Source: Streptomyces sp. NRRL S-37 (GTDB lineage Bacteria; Actinomycetota; Actinomycetes; Streptomycetales; Streptomycetaceae). Taken from it: 64,000 bases of DNA. The position numbers and the translations under genes were made by a program. Below are positions 27,464 through 35,315 of this stretch, one piece after another. Positions within the stretch are counted from its first letter, which is position 1. Every line of letters starts with the position of its first letter. A model generated the notes under the pieces. That model was not told the DNA's origin and made no database searches. It worked only from the letters and a program-made list of their open reading frames with translations. The stretch spans positions 62,001-126,000 of the forward strand of contig NZ_JOIZ01000004.1 in assembly GCF_000721605.1 (NCBI RefSeq). Direction: 5' to 3'.

Positions 27464-27992
27464 ACGCCGTCTCCGGCGGATCCTGGAGCGCGGGCGCGCC
27501 TTCCGCTGCCCCGGCGGCATGCACGGGGGACGGACCGGCGGTCACGGGATCCGGCGTGGGCGGTGTCCGGCCGGGGAGGTCCCACTCGGCGTACACGGTC
27601 TTGCCGACGGTCCGCGGCTCCCAGCCCCACCGCGCGGCGACCGCCCCGACCAGGAGAAGCCCCCGTCCGAACTGATCGGCGCCCCCGTCCCCGGCCGGGC
27701 GCGGCCTCGGCGGCAGCTCACCGCGCGGGTCGCTCACCTCGACCCGCAGGATGCGGTGACCGAGGGTGACGTGTACGCGGATGAGCCGTCCCCGGACGCT
27801 GCCGTGCAGCAGGGCGTTGGTCATCAGCTCCGACACGACGAGGGCGACGTCGCCTGCGATTCCCTGCTGCCCCCACTCGGCGACGAGCCGCGCGGCCCGC
27901 CGCCGGGCGAGGGGGATGCTGCGCTGGGTGGGGGTGTAGTCGAGCAGGTCCTCGTGGAGGAGCGGTACGGGCGAGGACGCGGGTTCTGCCAT
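27462..27992 (-). CDS. Anti-sigma-factor-type ATP-binding protein (HATPase_c, SpoIIAB/RsbW-like)
   Basis: This 176-residue cytoplasmic protein has the GHKL ATPase motifs of the Streptomyces small-ATPase family: VSELMTNALLHG (N box), VEVSDPRGELPP (G1-like) and QFGRGLLLVGAVAARWGW. A Pro/Ala-rich tail of about 30 residues follows. Such proteins may bind sigma factors or transduce signals; dozens occur per Streptomyces genome, often beside DUF397/XRE pairs as here. The ATG at 27992 has GGAGG about 10 bases upstream. It is divergent from the XRE gene with about 200 bp between starts. Confidence 0.87.
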   Translation of the reverse strand: MAEPASSPVPLLHEDLLDYTPTQRSIPLARRRAARLVAEWGQQGIAGDVALVVSELMTNALLHGSVRGRLIRVHVTLGHRILRVEVSDPRGELPPRPRPAGDGGADQFGRGLLLVGAVAARWGWEPRTVGKTVYAEWDLPGRTPPTPDPVTAGPSPVHAAGAAEGAPALQDPPETA

Positions 27993-28191
27993 GGGGGATG
28001 CCTCCGAGTGGGGGGCGGCGGTGTCTCTGCCGTGCCTGTGCGGAGACAGGACGGTGCACTTCCGCCGAGCGCGGACCGCAGAGTGAGCGGCTGGGCACTG
28101 AAAGTAGCGGCCGGATTGCGCTCGGTGCAACTGGATCGGAGACATTTGTCTCCGTGGTATCGCTGTGTGTCGAGTCCGGCACCATGTGGGG

Positions 28192-29076
28192 GTGACTCGA
28201 ACCACACAACTCGGGAACCGGACGTCAACTGTGCTCGGGCGCAGGCTCGGTGGTGAACTCCTGCGCTTGAGGGACGCCGCGGCCAAGACGCAACAACAAG
28301 CCGCCGAGGTCATCAGCGCGACCAACTCGAAGATCGTCAAGATGGAGCGCGGCTGGGTGCCGATGCGCGATCCGGACATCCGTGCGCTGTGCGAGTTCTA
28401 CGGTCTGGTGGATGGGAAAGCCGTGACCCAGTTGCTGGAACTGGCCAGGCTCGACCGTGAGAGGCGCAAGGCGAAGGGATGGTGGCAGGACTCACCCCAT
28501 CCTGGCGCGCTGACCGAGTACATCGCCATGGAGGACGCGGCCAGTCGTGTGCGTACATGGCAGCTCTCGCTGGTGCCGGGCCTGTTCCAGACTCCGGAGT
28601 ACGCACGAGCACTGGCGGTCAGTGAGGGTGTCGGTCCTTGGGAGGACCCTGCGGAGATCGAGCGGGTCGTCGACATCCGGATGCGTCGGCAGGATCGTCT
28701 GACGGGGGAGCGTCCGCTCAAGGTGTATGCCGTCGTCTGGGAGGCGGCGTTGCGGCAGTTGATCGGCGGTTCTGTGACCATGCGCGGGCAGTTGGAACGA
28801 CTTCTGGAGATCGCCGGACTGGAGAACGTACGCCTCCAGGTTCTGCCGTTCCACGCCGGCGGGCACCCGTGCGTCACGGGCCCGTTCACCATCTTGTCGT
28901 TCAACGAGGACGAGGCGGTGGACGTGGTCCAGGCCGACACCATCGCGTCCAGCGTGTGGGTGGAGAACGAAGTGACGAGCAGCGCCTACGGCGACCTCTT
29001 CGACCGCACGGCACGACGGAGCCTTGCTCAGCGTGACTCCGTCCAACTCATCGAGGCTATTCGACAGGAGATTTGA
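28192..29076 (+). CDS. XRE-family transcriptional regulator with DUF5753 domain
   Basis: The protein is 294 residues from GTG 28192 (with GTGGGG directly before it). The N-terminal helix-turn-helix lies at about 17-75 (GRRLGGELLRLRDAAAKTQQ and following). The rest is the DUF5753 ligand-like domain, recognised by SLVPGLFQTPEYARALA, MRRQDRLTG, RLQVLPFHAGGHPCVTGPF and SVWVENEV. Regulators of this class (WhiJ/AbaA-like) are paired with a small DUF397 protein and control development or antibiotic production in Streptomyces. The DUF397 gene starts four bases after its stop, so the two are one unit. Confidence 0.93.
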   Translation: MTRTTQLGNRTSTVLGRRLGGELLRLRDAAAKTQQQAAEVISATNSKIVKMERGWVPMRDPDIRALCEFYGLVDGKAVTQLLELARLDRERRKAKGWWQDSPHPGALTEYIAMEDAASRVRTWQLSLVPGLFQTPEYARALAVSEGVGPWEDPAEIERVVDIRMRRQDRLTGERPLKVYAVVWEAALRQLIGGSVTMRGQLERLLEIAGLENVRLQVLPFHAGGHPCVTGPFTILSFNEDEAVDVVQADTIASSVWVENEVTSSAYGDLFDRTARRSLAQRDSVQLIEAIRQEI

Positions 29077-29079
29077 CCG

Positions 29080-29274
29080 GTGTCCGAGTTCGTCTTCGTG
29101 AAGTCCAGCTACAGCAATACCTCCGGCGAATGCGTCGAGGTGGCCCTCAACGTCCCCGAAACCGTCGCCGTCCGCGACTCCAAGGACTCCGCCGACGGCC
29201 CGATAGTCCGCCTCGCGCCGCAGGCCTGGGCGCGGTTCGCGGGGGCGCTGGGGCGGCTGCCCGCTCAGGGGTGA
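29080..29274 (+). CDS. DUF397 protein, partner of the XRE regulator
   Basis: This 64-residue protein starts at GTG 29080, four bases after the XRE stop. It carries the whole DUF397 signature: FVKSSYSNTSGECVEVAL, then VAVRDSKDSADGP and LAPQAWARFAGAL. Members are thought to interact with or antagonise their adjacent XRE/DUF5753 regulator, in a toxin-antitoxin-like or signal-responsive arrangement. Its last 10 bp overlap the 3' end of the convergent methyltransferase gene. Confidence 0.92.
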   Translation: MSEFVFVKSSYSNTSGECVEVALNVPETVAVRDSKDSADGPIVRLAPQAWARFAGALGRLPAQG

Positions 29275-29921
29275 CGCCACGAGAGCGTGTAGCGCCAGAA
29301 GAGCCGGCGGCGCAGCCGGGCGCCGGGCAGCACCTTGCGGGCCTCACCGGCGATGTCGGAGAAGGTCATGTCGGCCGGCCGGGTCCGCGCGCTCATCGAG
29401 ACGGGCCGGTGCGCTCCGCGGCCCTTGTTCTTGAGCCACCCGGTGGCGGCGTTCAGCGGGATGGCGGCTGCGCCGAGCAGATGGTCCGTGGCGGTCTGCG
29501 GCCGGAAGAGACCCACGACGACCAGAGTGCCGCCGGGAGCCAGGTGCCGCCGGAAGGAGGTGAGGGCCTCGGTGAACGGCAGATGGTGGAGGGTGGCGAC
29601 GCAGGTGATGACGTCGTGAGGTCCGGCGGGGAGCCCCGTCAGGGCGTCCGCGACCGCGAAGGACACCGGCGCTGCCTCAGGCGTCAGCGCACGCGCCCGT
29701 GACGTGATCACCGGGTCGGAGTCGACGCCCCGGACCTCGTCGGCGCGTGTGGCGAGGAGCCGGGCCAGGTCGCCGCTGCCGGAGCCGACGTCCAGTGCAC
29801 GGCCGAACCTACGGGGGAGTTGCCGCAGGATCCACCGGTGGTAGTGGGCGTTGTGGTCCCAGGGATGGGCGGCGTTGAACCGGTCGAGCGCTCGGAGGAC
29901 TCGGTGCGGCAGGGACGTCAT
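29265..29921 (-). CDS. Class I SAM-dependent methyltransferase
   Basis: This 218-residue protein has a Rossmann-type SAM fold: motif I ALDVGSGSGDLARLLA, an acidic residue ending strand 2 in VRGVDSD, SFAVADAL, and TCVATLHHLPF (post-motif II/III region). It resembles ubiquinone/menaquinone-type (Methyltransf_11) small-molecule methyltransferases; the substrate is unknown. The C-terminus is basic (RRRLFWRYTLSWRHP). Its ATG overlaps the upstream reading frame's TGA as ATGA and it is convergent with the DUF397 gene. Confidence 0.85.
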   Translation of the reverse strand: MTSLPHRVLRALDRFNAAHPWDHNAHYHRWILRQLPRRFGRALDVGSGSGDLARLLATRADEVRGVDSDPVITSRARALTPEAAPVSFAVADALTGLPAGPHDVITCVATLHHLPFTEALTSFRRHLAPGGTLVVVGLFRPQTATDHLLGAAAIPLNAATGWLKNKGRGAHRPVSMSARTRPADMTFSDIAGEARKVLPGARLRRRLFWRYTLSWRHP

Positions 29922-30517
29922 GTGATGCCTCGGGGGACGGTCCGCGCTACGGAACTGCGCTGAGGGAGCGAAGAGGAGGAGCCGGTATCAGCCGCGGGAC
30001 CGGTGACCGCGGACGGGAGGCCGACCGTGGTGCCATGGTTGCCGTCGCGAGGCTGTGGGGATGCGGTGGTTCGCGGAGTAGTGAGGCCGACCGTAGTGCC
30101 ACGGTCGCCGCCGGGGTCGCTGTGGGGGATGCGGTGGTTCGCGGGGCAGCGGGCCGGGCGGGCCGCGACGGGGCGAGAGGGCCGACTCCGCTGAGCCGTC
30201 GGGTACCGCCAGGAGGAGTGTCCGGCAATACCGCAGGTCGGCGGGTCTTTGTGGTGACCGGCTTCCCACGGGAGGTCTGTCGGGGTGTCGAGGAGGATCG
30301 TGTCCCGCTTCGTGGGGTGAGCGATCCCGCCCGACGTGTTCCGGTGAGCCGTACGTCGGCCACCCCTGGGGGACGACGGCCCCGGCGTCGCGCGCGGCCG
30401 GTCTGACGTCGGTGCCGTCGGCGGCCGGCGGGCCGCGCCGGTACGGCGGTGACCTGCGTACTCCCTGTACGTGACCGGCTGGACCACTCGGCGGGACATG
30501 ATTCCCCGAGAGCTCAT
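29918..30517 (-). CDS. Doubtful 199-residue reading frame coupled to the methyltransferase gene
   Basis: The case for coding: ATG 30517 has AGGAGGT four bases upstream, the stop overlaps the methyltransferase start as ATGA, and by eye roughly four-fifths of the third codon positions in the 5' half are G/C. The case against: the other two frames on this strand are also open over long stretches, the product is a low-complexity Pro/Arg/Thr/Ser/His-rich chain with no recognised domain, and an internal repeat with single-base indels crosses frames. It begins MSSRGIMSRRVVQPVTYREY. If not coding, this is a 600-nt leader of the methyltransferase with a fortuitous SD. Confidence 0.35.
   Translation of the reverse strand: MSSRGIMSRRVVQPVTYREYAGHRRTGAARRPPTAPTSDRPRATPGPSSPRGGRRTAHRNTSGGIAHPTKRDTILLDTPTDLPWEAGHHKDPPTCGIAGHSSWRYPTAQRSRPSRPVAARPARCPANHRIPHSDPGGDRGTTVGLTTPRTTASPQPRDGNHGTTVGLPSAVTGPAADTGSSSSLPQRSSVARTVPRGIT
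30017..30144. repeat. Imperfect direct repeat, two copies, 66-bp period
   Basis: Copies start at 30017 and 30083 with the shared core gaggccgaccgt, and both end in a shared atgcggtggttcgcgg. Substitutions and two single-base indels separate them, so the same DNA is read in different frames in the two copies of the overlapping reading frame. Confidence 0.7.
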
Positions 30518-30554
30518 GACACCTCCTCTGCCGAAAAGCGTGAGCATCTGGTGG

Positions 30555-30569
30555 GCGAATGTAATTCGC
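30555..30569. promoter_or_regulatory. Palindromic site upstream of the 199-residue frame
   Basis: gcgaat-gta-attcgc is a perfect 6-bp inverted repeat with a 3-nt centre in an AT-richer patch 38-52 bp upstream of the start at 30517. Its size fits a dimeric regulator site. No regulator is assigned. Confidence 0.4.
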
Positions 30570-30665
30570 GCACTCAAATGAGCGGACTCTGAACACCGGA
30601 GGTCGAAATGCTCTCGCTTTTCAAAAGGACACACGCCTCCGACCGCTCAGGGCGACGCGCCGGCC

Positions 30666-30698
30666 CGGTCCCGGGGAACCCCCGTTCCCCCGGGACCG
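30666..30698 (-). terminator. Hairpin terminator of the sigma factor/ABC transporter operon
   Basis: An 11-bp perfect stem (30666-30676 with 30688-30698; arms cggtcccgggg and its complement) lies 22 bp after the stop of the last permease gene (30721, minus strand). Confidence 0.7.
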
Positions 30699-30720
30699 TG
30701 GCGATCACCCGCGCGGCTCG

Positions 30721-31326
30721 TCAGTCGCGCCGTCCCTCGGGCCGCGCCCCGCGTACGGCGTACAGCGCCGCGCCCGCCACCAGGAGTACGGCGGCGGTCA
30801 CCCAGGCGAGGTGCTGCCCGGCCGGCTGCACCGGCCACGCCCACACCGGGACCAGAGGACCGCGCGCGTTCGCCGACCCCACGTACACGGCACTGACGTA
30901 ACCGAAGACCGGCAGCCAGCTCAGCCGGGCCCCCAGCAGGGCGGCCGCGCCCGCGGCGAGGCCCGCGCACCCCAGGGTGTTGCGGATCATGGCCGCGGGG
31001 CCGAACGGGGAAGGATGCCCGTACACGGTCGCCGCCAGCAGCAGCGCGGCGCAGCCGGTCAGCGCCAGTAGATGGGCCAGGCGCCGGCGCCACCAGGGGC
31101 GCACCGCGGTGCGGTCCAGCTCGTCGGACGCGCTGTGCAGACCGGTGCCGATCACCGCCGCCGCGAACAGCGGCGCCAGCGCGACGACCGGGACCTGCCG
31201 GGACGGGTCCAGATACGCGTTCAGGTTCCGGGCGCCCAGGACGGCGAGGGCGGCGGTCGCGACGAGCACCAGCACGGTGCGCGGAACGGTGCGCGCGCGG
31301 GCGTACAGCAGGAAGCCGTGCGTCAC
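30721..31326 (-). CDS. Small ABC-type membrane protein
   Basis: This 201-residue protein has about six hydrophobic segments, such as VLVLVATAALAVLGA, VVALAPLFAAAVIGTGL, LLALTGCAALLLAATVYG and VTAAVLLVAGAALYAV. GTG 31326 overlaps the upstream permease stop as GTGA, so it is coupled. It has no domain that I can name beyond a membrane protein of ABC-2 style and is probably a component of the transporter encoded by the preceding two genes. It is the last gene before the hairpin at 30666-30698. Confidence 0.78.
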   Translation of the reverse strand: MTHGFLLYARARTVPRTVLVLVATAALAVLGARNLNAYLDPSRQVPVVALAPLFAAAVIGTGLHSASDELDRTAVRPWWRRRLAHLLALTGCAALLLAATVYGHPSPFGPAAMIRNTLGCAGLAAGAAALLGARLSWLPVFGYVSAVYVGSANARGPLVPVWAWPVQPAGQHLAWVTAAVLLVAGAALYAVRGARPEGRRD

Positions 31327-32678
31327 AGTGCCGGCACCCCCTTCGCGTCGCACTCGCCCCGCGTCGCGAAGTACGCCGACAGCCACGCGCGGCGCTCCTC
31401 CTCGCCCATCGACACCAGCCGCTCGCGTGCCGCGAGCCGTTCCCGGAGCTCGGCGCGCTCGGCGGCGCTGCCCCGCGCGTACTGCTCGTCGAACCGCCGC
31501 CGCAGCGGGCTGGGAGCCAGGTAGTACTCGACGGCGTCGTCCGCGGCGGCCACCCGCGGCGCCACCTCGTCGCAGTCCCCGCGGCCCTGCAGTGTCATCC
31601 CCGCAGCCCACGCGTACTCCTCGGGATCCGTGAGCCGCCCCCGTACGACGGACCAGCCGATCGGTGTGATCATCGGCAGTTCCACCTCGTCCGGTCCCGG
31701 CCGTCCCGGCCGGTCCTCGAAGCGCACCGGCAGGTTCTCCACACCCTCCAGACGGCTCGTCATCCCGGACAGGGCCCCGGTGATCCGGGGGAGCAGCTTC
31801 TCGTAGCGGGCGTTCACGCAGATCTGCGGGGTGGTGGAGGTGTCGCACACCTGACGCCGGGCGAGCGGATCGGTGTGCCACAGGCCGTCGCCGGTCTGGA
31901 CGAGCAGCGTCCCGGCGGCGGCCGCGGCCACCAGCGGCAGCAGGGCGAGGGCGCGGCGGCGCGCGGTGTACGCGAGGACCGCGGCAGCCGTGAGCCCGCC
32001 CGTCCACGCCACCGTCACCAGGGGCTGCCACCACACCGGTACCGAGGTGGACGAGGTGTCGACGAAGGGCGACAGGTGACGGACGGAGCCGTGGTGGTCG
32101 TACCCGACGACGCCGAGCACGACGTACCCGGCCGCCGCCAGCAGCGGCGCCGTCAGCCGCCAGGCCACCACACGGCCCACGACCTGCCCGGTCAGCGCGG
32201 CGCACGCCAGGACGGCGGCGTCCGCGAGCGGTGTGCCCAGGTGGGGCCGGTCGCCCATGGCGCAGTACCAGGTGGCGAGCAGCGCGAGCGCCGTCGCGAC
32301 GGCGTACCCGGCGACCAGCCACAGCGCGACCGGCAGGGCCGACGCGAGGAACGCCGCCGTCCGGCCGCGCACGGCCGTCGCCAGCAGCTCCCCCGTCCCG
32401 CGCCTGCGCTCCCGGCCGCCCTGCCAGCAGCCGGCCGCCAGGGCCAGCGGGACACCGAGGAGCATCGCCGCCGTGTGCACCTGGTCACGGGTCTCCGCCC
32501 AGCCCCCCTGCCACCGCTCCGATCCGGCCGCCAGCGCCACCCCGAGCGTGAGCGCCATCGCCGCCCCGGCCCAGGGGGCGAAACCGCGCACGGCCTCCGC
32601 CCGCAGGGGGTGCCGGGCGCGGGGCGGGCGCGACGGCGCACCGCGCTTCCCGGGCGCCCGTTCCGTCAGGAGGGTCAT
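31323..32678 (-). CDS. ABC transporter membrane protein (ABC-2 type)
   Basis: The protein is 451 residues. The N-terminal ~240 residues contain about six membrane helices (for example WAGAAMALTLGVALAAG, AAMLLGVPLALAAGCW, ALWLVAGYAVATALALLA, LLPLVAAAAAGTLLV). The C-terminal ~200 residues form a hydrophilic, charged domain rich in Arg/Glu, probably extracytoplasmic, containing Cys residues (RRQVCDTSTTPQICVNARYE). This membrane-plus-soluble arrangement is unusual for a plain ABC-2 permease. The ATG overlaps the ATPase stop (ATGA) and the gene overlaps the next by GTGA. Confidence 0.8.
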   Translation of the reverse strand: MTLLTERAPGKRGAPSRPPRARHPLRAEAVRGFAPWAGAAMALTLGVALAAGSERWQGGWAETRDQVHTAAMLLGVPLALAAGCWQGGRERRRGTGELLATAVRGRTAAFLASALPVALWLVAGYAVATALALLATWYCAMGDRPHLGTPLADAAVLACAALTGQVVGRVVAWRLTAPLLAAAGYVVLGVVGYDHHGSVRHLSPFVDTSSTSVPVWWQPLVTVAWTGGLTAAAVLAYTARRRALALLPLVAAAAAGTLLVQTGDGLWHTDPLARRQVCDTSTTPQICVNARYEKLLPRITGALSGMTSRLEGVENLPVRFEDRPGRPGPDEVELPMITPIGWSVVRGRLTDPEEYAWAAGMTLQGRGDCDEVAPRVAAADDAVEYYLAPSPLRRRFDEQYARGSAAERAELRERLAARERLVSMGEEERRAWLSAYFATRGECDAKGVPAL

Positions 32679-33520
32679 CGGGCCGTCCCTTCGGAAGCCG
32701 ACGGCCGGCCCGTCCGCGCCTGTGGCGCACGGTGCGCCCGCAGCGCCGCCGTGTAGCCGCGCTCGATCGGGTGGTCGCCGGGGCCGCCCGCCGACTCGCC
32801 GAGAGCGGCGAGCGCCGGGGGCGTCCCGCGGTAGGCGACCCGGCCCGCGTCGACGAGGGTGACCTCCGTGCAGGCCGCCGCCACGTCCTCCACCAGGTGC
32901 GTGGAGACGATGACGGTGGACGAGGCGCCCAGTTCGCGCAGCAGCTCGCGGAACTCCACCCGCTGTTCCGGGTCCAGGCCGGCGGTCGGCTCGTCGAGGA
33001 GCAGCACCCGGGGATCGTTCACGACGGCCTGCGCGATGCCGACGCGGCGGATCATGCCGCCGGACAGCCTGCGCACCTTCGCGTCGATGCGGTCGGCCAG
33101 GCCGACGCGGGCGACGGCCCGCTCGACGGCGGCCGGGACGCGGTCCGCGGGCATCTCCTTCAGCCAGGCCACGTAGGCGACGAACTCCCGCACAGTGAAA
33201 CCCGGGTAGTAGCCGAAGTCCTGCGGCAGATAGCCCAGGTGGCGGCGGACCTCGCCGCGCCGCCGGTGGTCGCGGGTGTCGTGGCCGAGGATCTCCACCC
33301 GGCCGCCGGACGGTTCGGCGACCGTGGCGAGGACGCGGATCAGCGAGGTCTTGCCGGCACCGTTCGGGCCGAGCAGACCGTGCACGCCGGGGCCGAAGTC
33401 CAGGTCCACCGAGTCCAGGGCGACGGTTCTGCGGTGCCGGACGTGCAGGCCGGTGGTCCGGACGGTGGCGGCCGGTGCCTCGGGCACGGGGCGGGAAGCG
33501 GTGTGCGGAGCCGTACTCAA
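32675..33520 (-). CDS. ABC transporter ATP-binding protein
   Basis: The protein is 281 residues from TTG 33520, which overlaps the anti-sigma stop as TTGA and has GGAGAAG upstream. Motifs: Walker A GLLGPNGAGKTSLIR, Q-loop YLPQDFGYY, signature RRLSGGMIRRVGIAQ, Walker B VLLLDEPTAGLD, switch His in VIVSTHLVEDV. It is of the export/ABC-2 subfamily (CcmA/DrrA style). It pairs with the two membrane proteins encoded immediately downstream, and its position behind a sigma/anti-sigma pair suggests that the transporter is part of that sigma factor's stress output. Confidence 0.92.
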   Translation of the reverse strand: MSTAPHTASRPVPEAPAATVRTTGLHVRHRRTVALDSVDLDFGPGVHGLLGPNGAGKTSLIRVLATVAEPSGGRVEILGHDTRDHRRRGEVRRHLGYLPQDFGYYPGFTVREFVAYVAWLKEMPADRVPAAVERAVARVGLADRIDAKVRRLSGGMIRRVGIAQAVVNDPRVLLLDEPTAGLDPEQRVEFRELLRELGASSTVIVSTHLVEDVAAACTEVTLVDAGRVAYRGTPPALAALGESAGGPGDHPIERGYTAALRAHRAPQARTGRPSASEGTAR

Positions 33521-34638
33521 CTCTTCTCCAGGAAGTGGAAGGCGGGGCGGCGTGCGGCCAGCAGGGCGGCGGACAGGAGGGCCGCGGCCGCCCAGCCTCC
33601 CTGCGCCGGGGCGCCGCCGAGGTACGAGGACAGCCGCAGGCCCAGCTCGGCGGTGGGCCCGCCGGGGGCGGCGAGCACCGGGCCGAGGACGGCGCACAGC
33701 CAGCCACCACCGGTCACGGCGGTGGCGGCGCGCAGGCCGACGTACCCGGCGAGGGCCAGCGAGGCCAGGGTCAGCGCGAGACCGGGCAGCAGCCAGGCGG
33801 CGGCGTTCGGGGCGCCCGTGGACGGCAGCAGCGCCCCGGCGAGGGTCAGCAGCGGCAGACTCACCGCCAGCACGGCGGCCGTGCGCATCAGGACCACCCG
33901 CAGCCCGGCCGAGGGCGTGGCCGCGGTGATCTCGTGCATCGGGTCGGCGTGCGGCCCGTAGGACAGGGCGACCCCGGCGACCGGCACGACCGGGGCGAGG
34001 GCCAGCAGCCAGGGCCGGGCGTGGGCGAAGCCGGCCCCGTGGGCGAGCGCGACGGCACCGACGGCGACGAGCAGCACGGCCGGCAGCCAGGCACCGCGCA
34101 CGGCCGGCCCCAGGGCCCACAGCACGCGCACGGTCCTCGGACCGGCGGACGGCCACCGGAGCGTCCTCAGCCCGGCCCGGCCCGGAAATCCGGCAGGCCG
34201 CGCGGGAACCGGCACCCCCAAGACCGGACCGCACGCGGGCGCCGCCGGCACCGCTCCGGCCGGCGCCGCCTTGTACACGCCGGTTCGGGCCGCTGCGCCG
34301 GTGTGGGTCTGTGTGGTGCCGTGGGAGTCGGTTGGGGCTGCTGTGCCGGTGTGGGGCCGGGCTGTTTCGGGGAGGTCGGTTCGGGCCGCCGTGCCGGTGT
34401 CGGGCCGGGCCGTCTCGCGGGCGTCGGCCAGTACCGCCTCATGGACCTCGGCCAGTACCGCCTCGCGGATCCCGGCCAGGGCCGGACCCGCCGCCGTCGC
34501 GCGTACCGCCCGCGAGACGCGCAGCGCGCAGCCGGCGCAGGACTCCAGGTGTTTCTCCAGCGACCACGCGTCCGCCTCCGGCAGGCAGCCGTCGGCGTAA
34601 CGGGTGACGAGGTGGTCGGACGCGTGCCAGCCGGTCAT
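33517..34638 (-). CDS. Zinc-finger anti-sigma factor with membrane domain
   Basis: The protein is 373 residues. The N-terminus has the ZAS zinc signature H-x3-C-x2-C in LEKHLESCAGCALRV, as in RsrA-like anti-sigma factors. A Thr/Ala-rich linker contains degenerate repeats of a unit like ARPDTGTAARTD (about residues 75-125). The C-terminal ~200 residues hold about six membrane helices (AWLPAVLLVAVGAVALA, WLLALAPVVPVAGVALS and others). Most anti-sigmas have one membrane helix, so this is a sensor-type variant. ATG 34638 overlaps the sigma factor stop as ATGA, and its own stop overlaps the ATPase start. It likely sequesters the sigma factor at the membrane. Confidence 0.87.
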   Translation of the reverse strand: MTGWHASDHLVTRYADGCLPEADAWSLEKHLESCAGCALRVSRAVRATAAGPALAGIREAVLAEVHEAVLADARETARPDTGTAARTDLPETARPHTGTAAPTDSHGTTQTHTGAAARTGVYKAAPAGAVPAAPACGPVLGVPVPARPAGFPGRAGLRTLRWPSAGPRTVRVLWALGPAVRGAWLPAVLLVAVGAVALAHGAGFAHARPWLLALAPVVPVAGVALSYGPHADPMHEITAATPSAGLRVVLMRTAAVLAVSLPLLTLAGALLPSTGAPNAAAWLLPGLALTLASLALAGYVGLRAATAVTGGGWLCAVLGPVLAAPGGPTAELGLRLSSYLGGAPAQGGWAAAALLSAALLAARRPAFHFLEKS

Positions 34639-35261
34639 GCCGGACCTCCCATCGGTGACGGGCTCATCTGCGCCAGGACCGCCCGCAGCTCGGCGCGGGC
34701 GCGCATCGCGCGGGACTTGACGGTTCCCTCGGGAATGCCCAGCAGCCGCGCGGCCTCACGGGTGCTCAGCCCGTCGACGACCGTGGCACGCAGCACCTCC
34801 CGCAGCTCGGGCGAGATCCGGCCGAGGGCGGTGCCCACATCCCCGTACTCCAGACCCGCCAGCACCCGGTCCTCGGCGGACGGCGCCGCGGCCCCGGCCG
34901 GCGGGAGGCCGTCCCACGCCTCCTCCATCGGCGCCGTGCGCAGCCGCGCGGCCCGCTCCTGCGCCCGGTACGTGTCGACCAGCCGCCGCGCGGCGATGGT
35001 CCACAGCCAGCCGCCGGCCTGCTCGCCGCGGTGGGCGTCCGCCGACCGCCACACCGTGACGAACGTGTCCTGGAGCACCTCCCGCACGGTCTCGGGGTCG
35101 GCACAGCGCCGGCTCAGCCGCGCGTACAGCCAGCCCGCGTGCCGGTCGTACAACGCGGCCAGCGCCGTCGGGTCCCCGCCCGCGACGGCCCTCAGCAGCG
35201 CCGCGTCGGAGTCCCCCGCGTCCTTCTCCCGGTGGCCCCCCATGGGGCGGAACAGTCTCAC
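34635..35261 (-). CDS. ECF-type RNA polymerase sigma factor
   Basis: The protein is 208 residues. Region 2 is visible as AALYDRHAGWLYARLSRR ... VREVLQDTFVTVWRSA ... GGWLWTIAARRLVDTYR (-10 recognition). Region 4 is REVLRATVVDGLSTREAARLLGI with the HTH ending [16 protein letters not shown] (-35 recognition). GTG 35261 is used as start: a -35/-10 pair of the GAAC-N15-CGTC type ends about 8 bases before it, so the mRNA is probably leaderless. The anti-sigma gene overlaps its stop, the standard arrangement for a self-limiting sigma factor switch. Confidence 0.93.
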   Translation of the reverse strand: MRLFRPMGGHREKDAGDSDAALLRAVAGGDPTALAALYDRHAGWLYARLSRRCADPETVREVLQDTFVTVWRSADAHRGEQAGGWLWTIAARRLVDTYRAQERAARLRTAPMEEAWDGLPPAGAAAPSAEDRVLAGLEYGDVGTALGRISPELREVLRATVVDGLSTREAARLLGIPEGTVKSRAMRARAELRAVLAQMSPSPMGGPA

Positions 35262-35269
35262 ACCCCGTC

Positions 35270-35297
35270 TATCGACGGCCGCGGGGACGCCGGTTCA
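35270..35297 (-). promoter_or_regulatory. Probable ECF sigma-dependent autoregulatory promoter
   Basis: On the minus strand, tGAACc (GAAC at 35296-35293) is followed after 15 bases by CGTCGATA (CGTC at 35277-35274). This is the classic bipartite ECF promoter pattern. It points at the sigma gene whose GTG start lies about 8 bases after the -10 end, which fits leaderless, self-recognised transcription. Confidence 0.6.
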
Positions 35298-35315
35298 CGG
35301 CACCGGCCGGCCCGG

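Noticed and set aside
27462..30600. Prophage or integrated element around the XRE/DUF397 region
   Set aside because: No integrase, attachment-like repeat or tRNA is present; the composition is only slightly different, so an accessory patch is all that can be claimed.
30608..30901. Plus-strand frame MLSLFKRTHASDRSG with a good GGAGG upstream
   Set aside because: It runs through the operon hairpin at 30666-30698 and antisense into the ABC membrane gene; the product is low complexity with no family.
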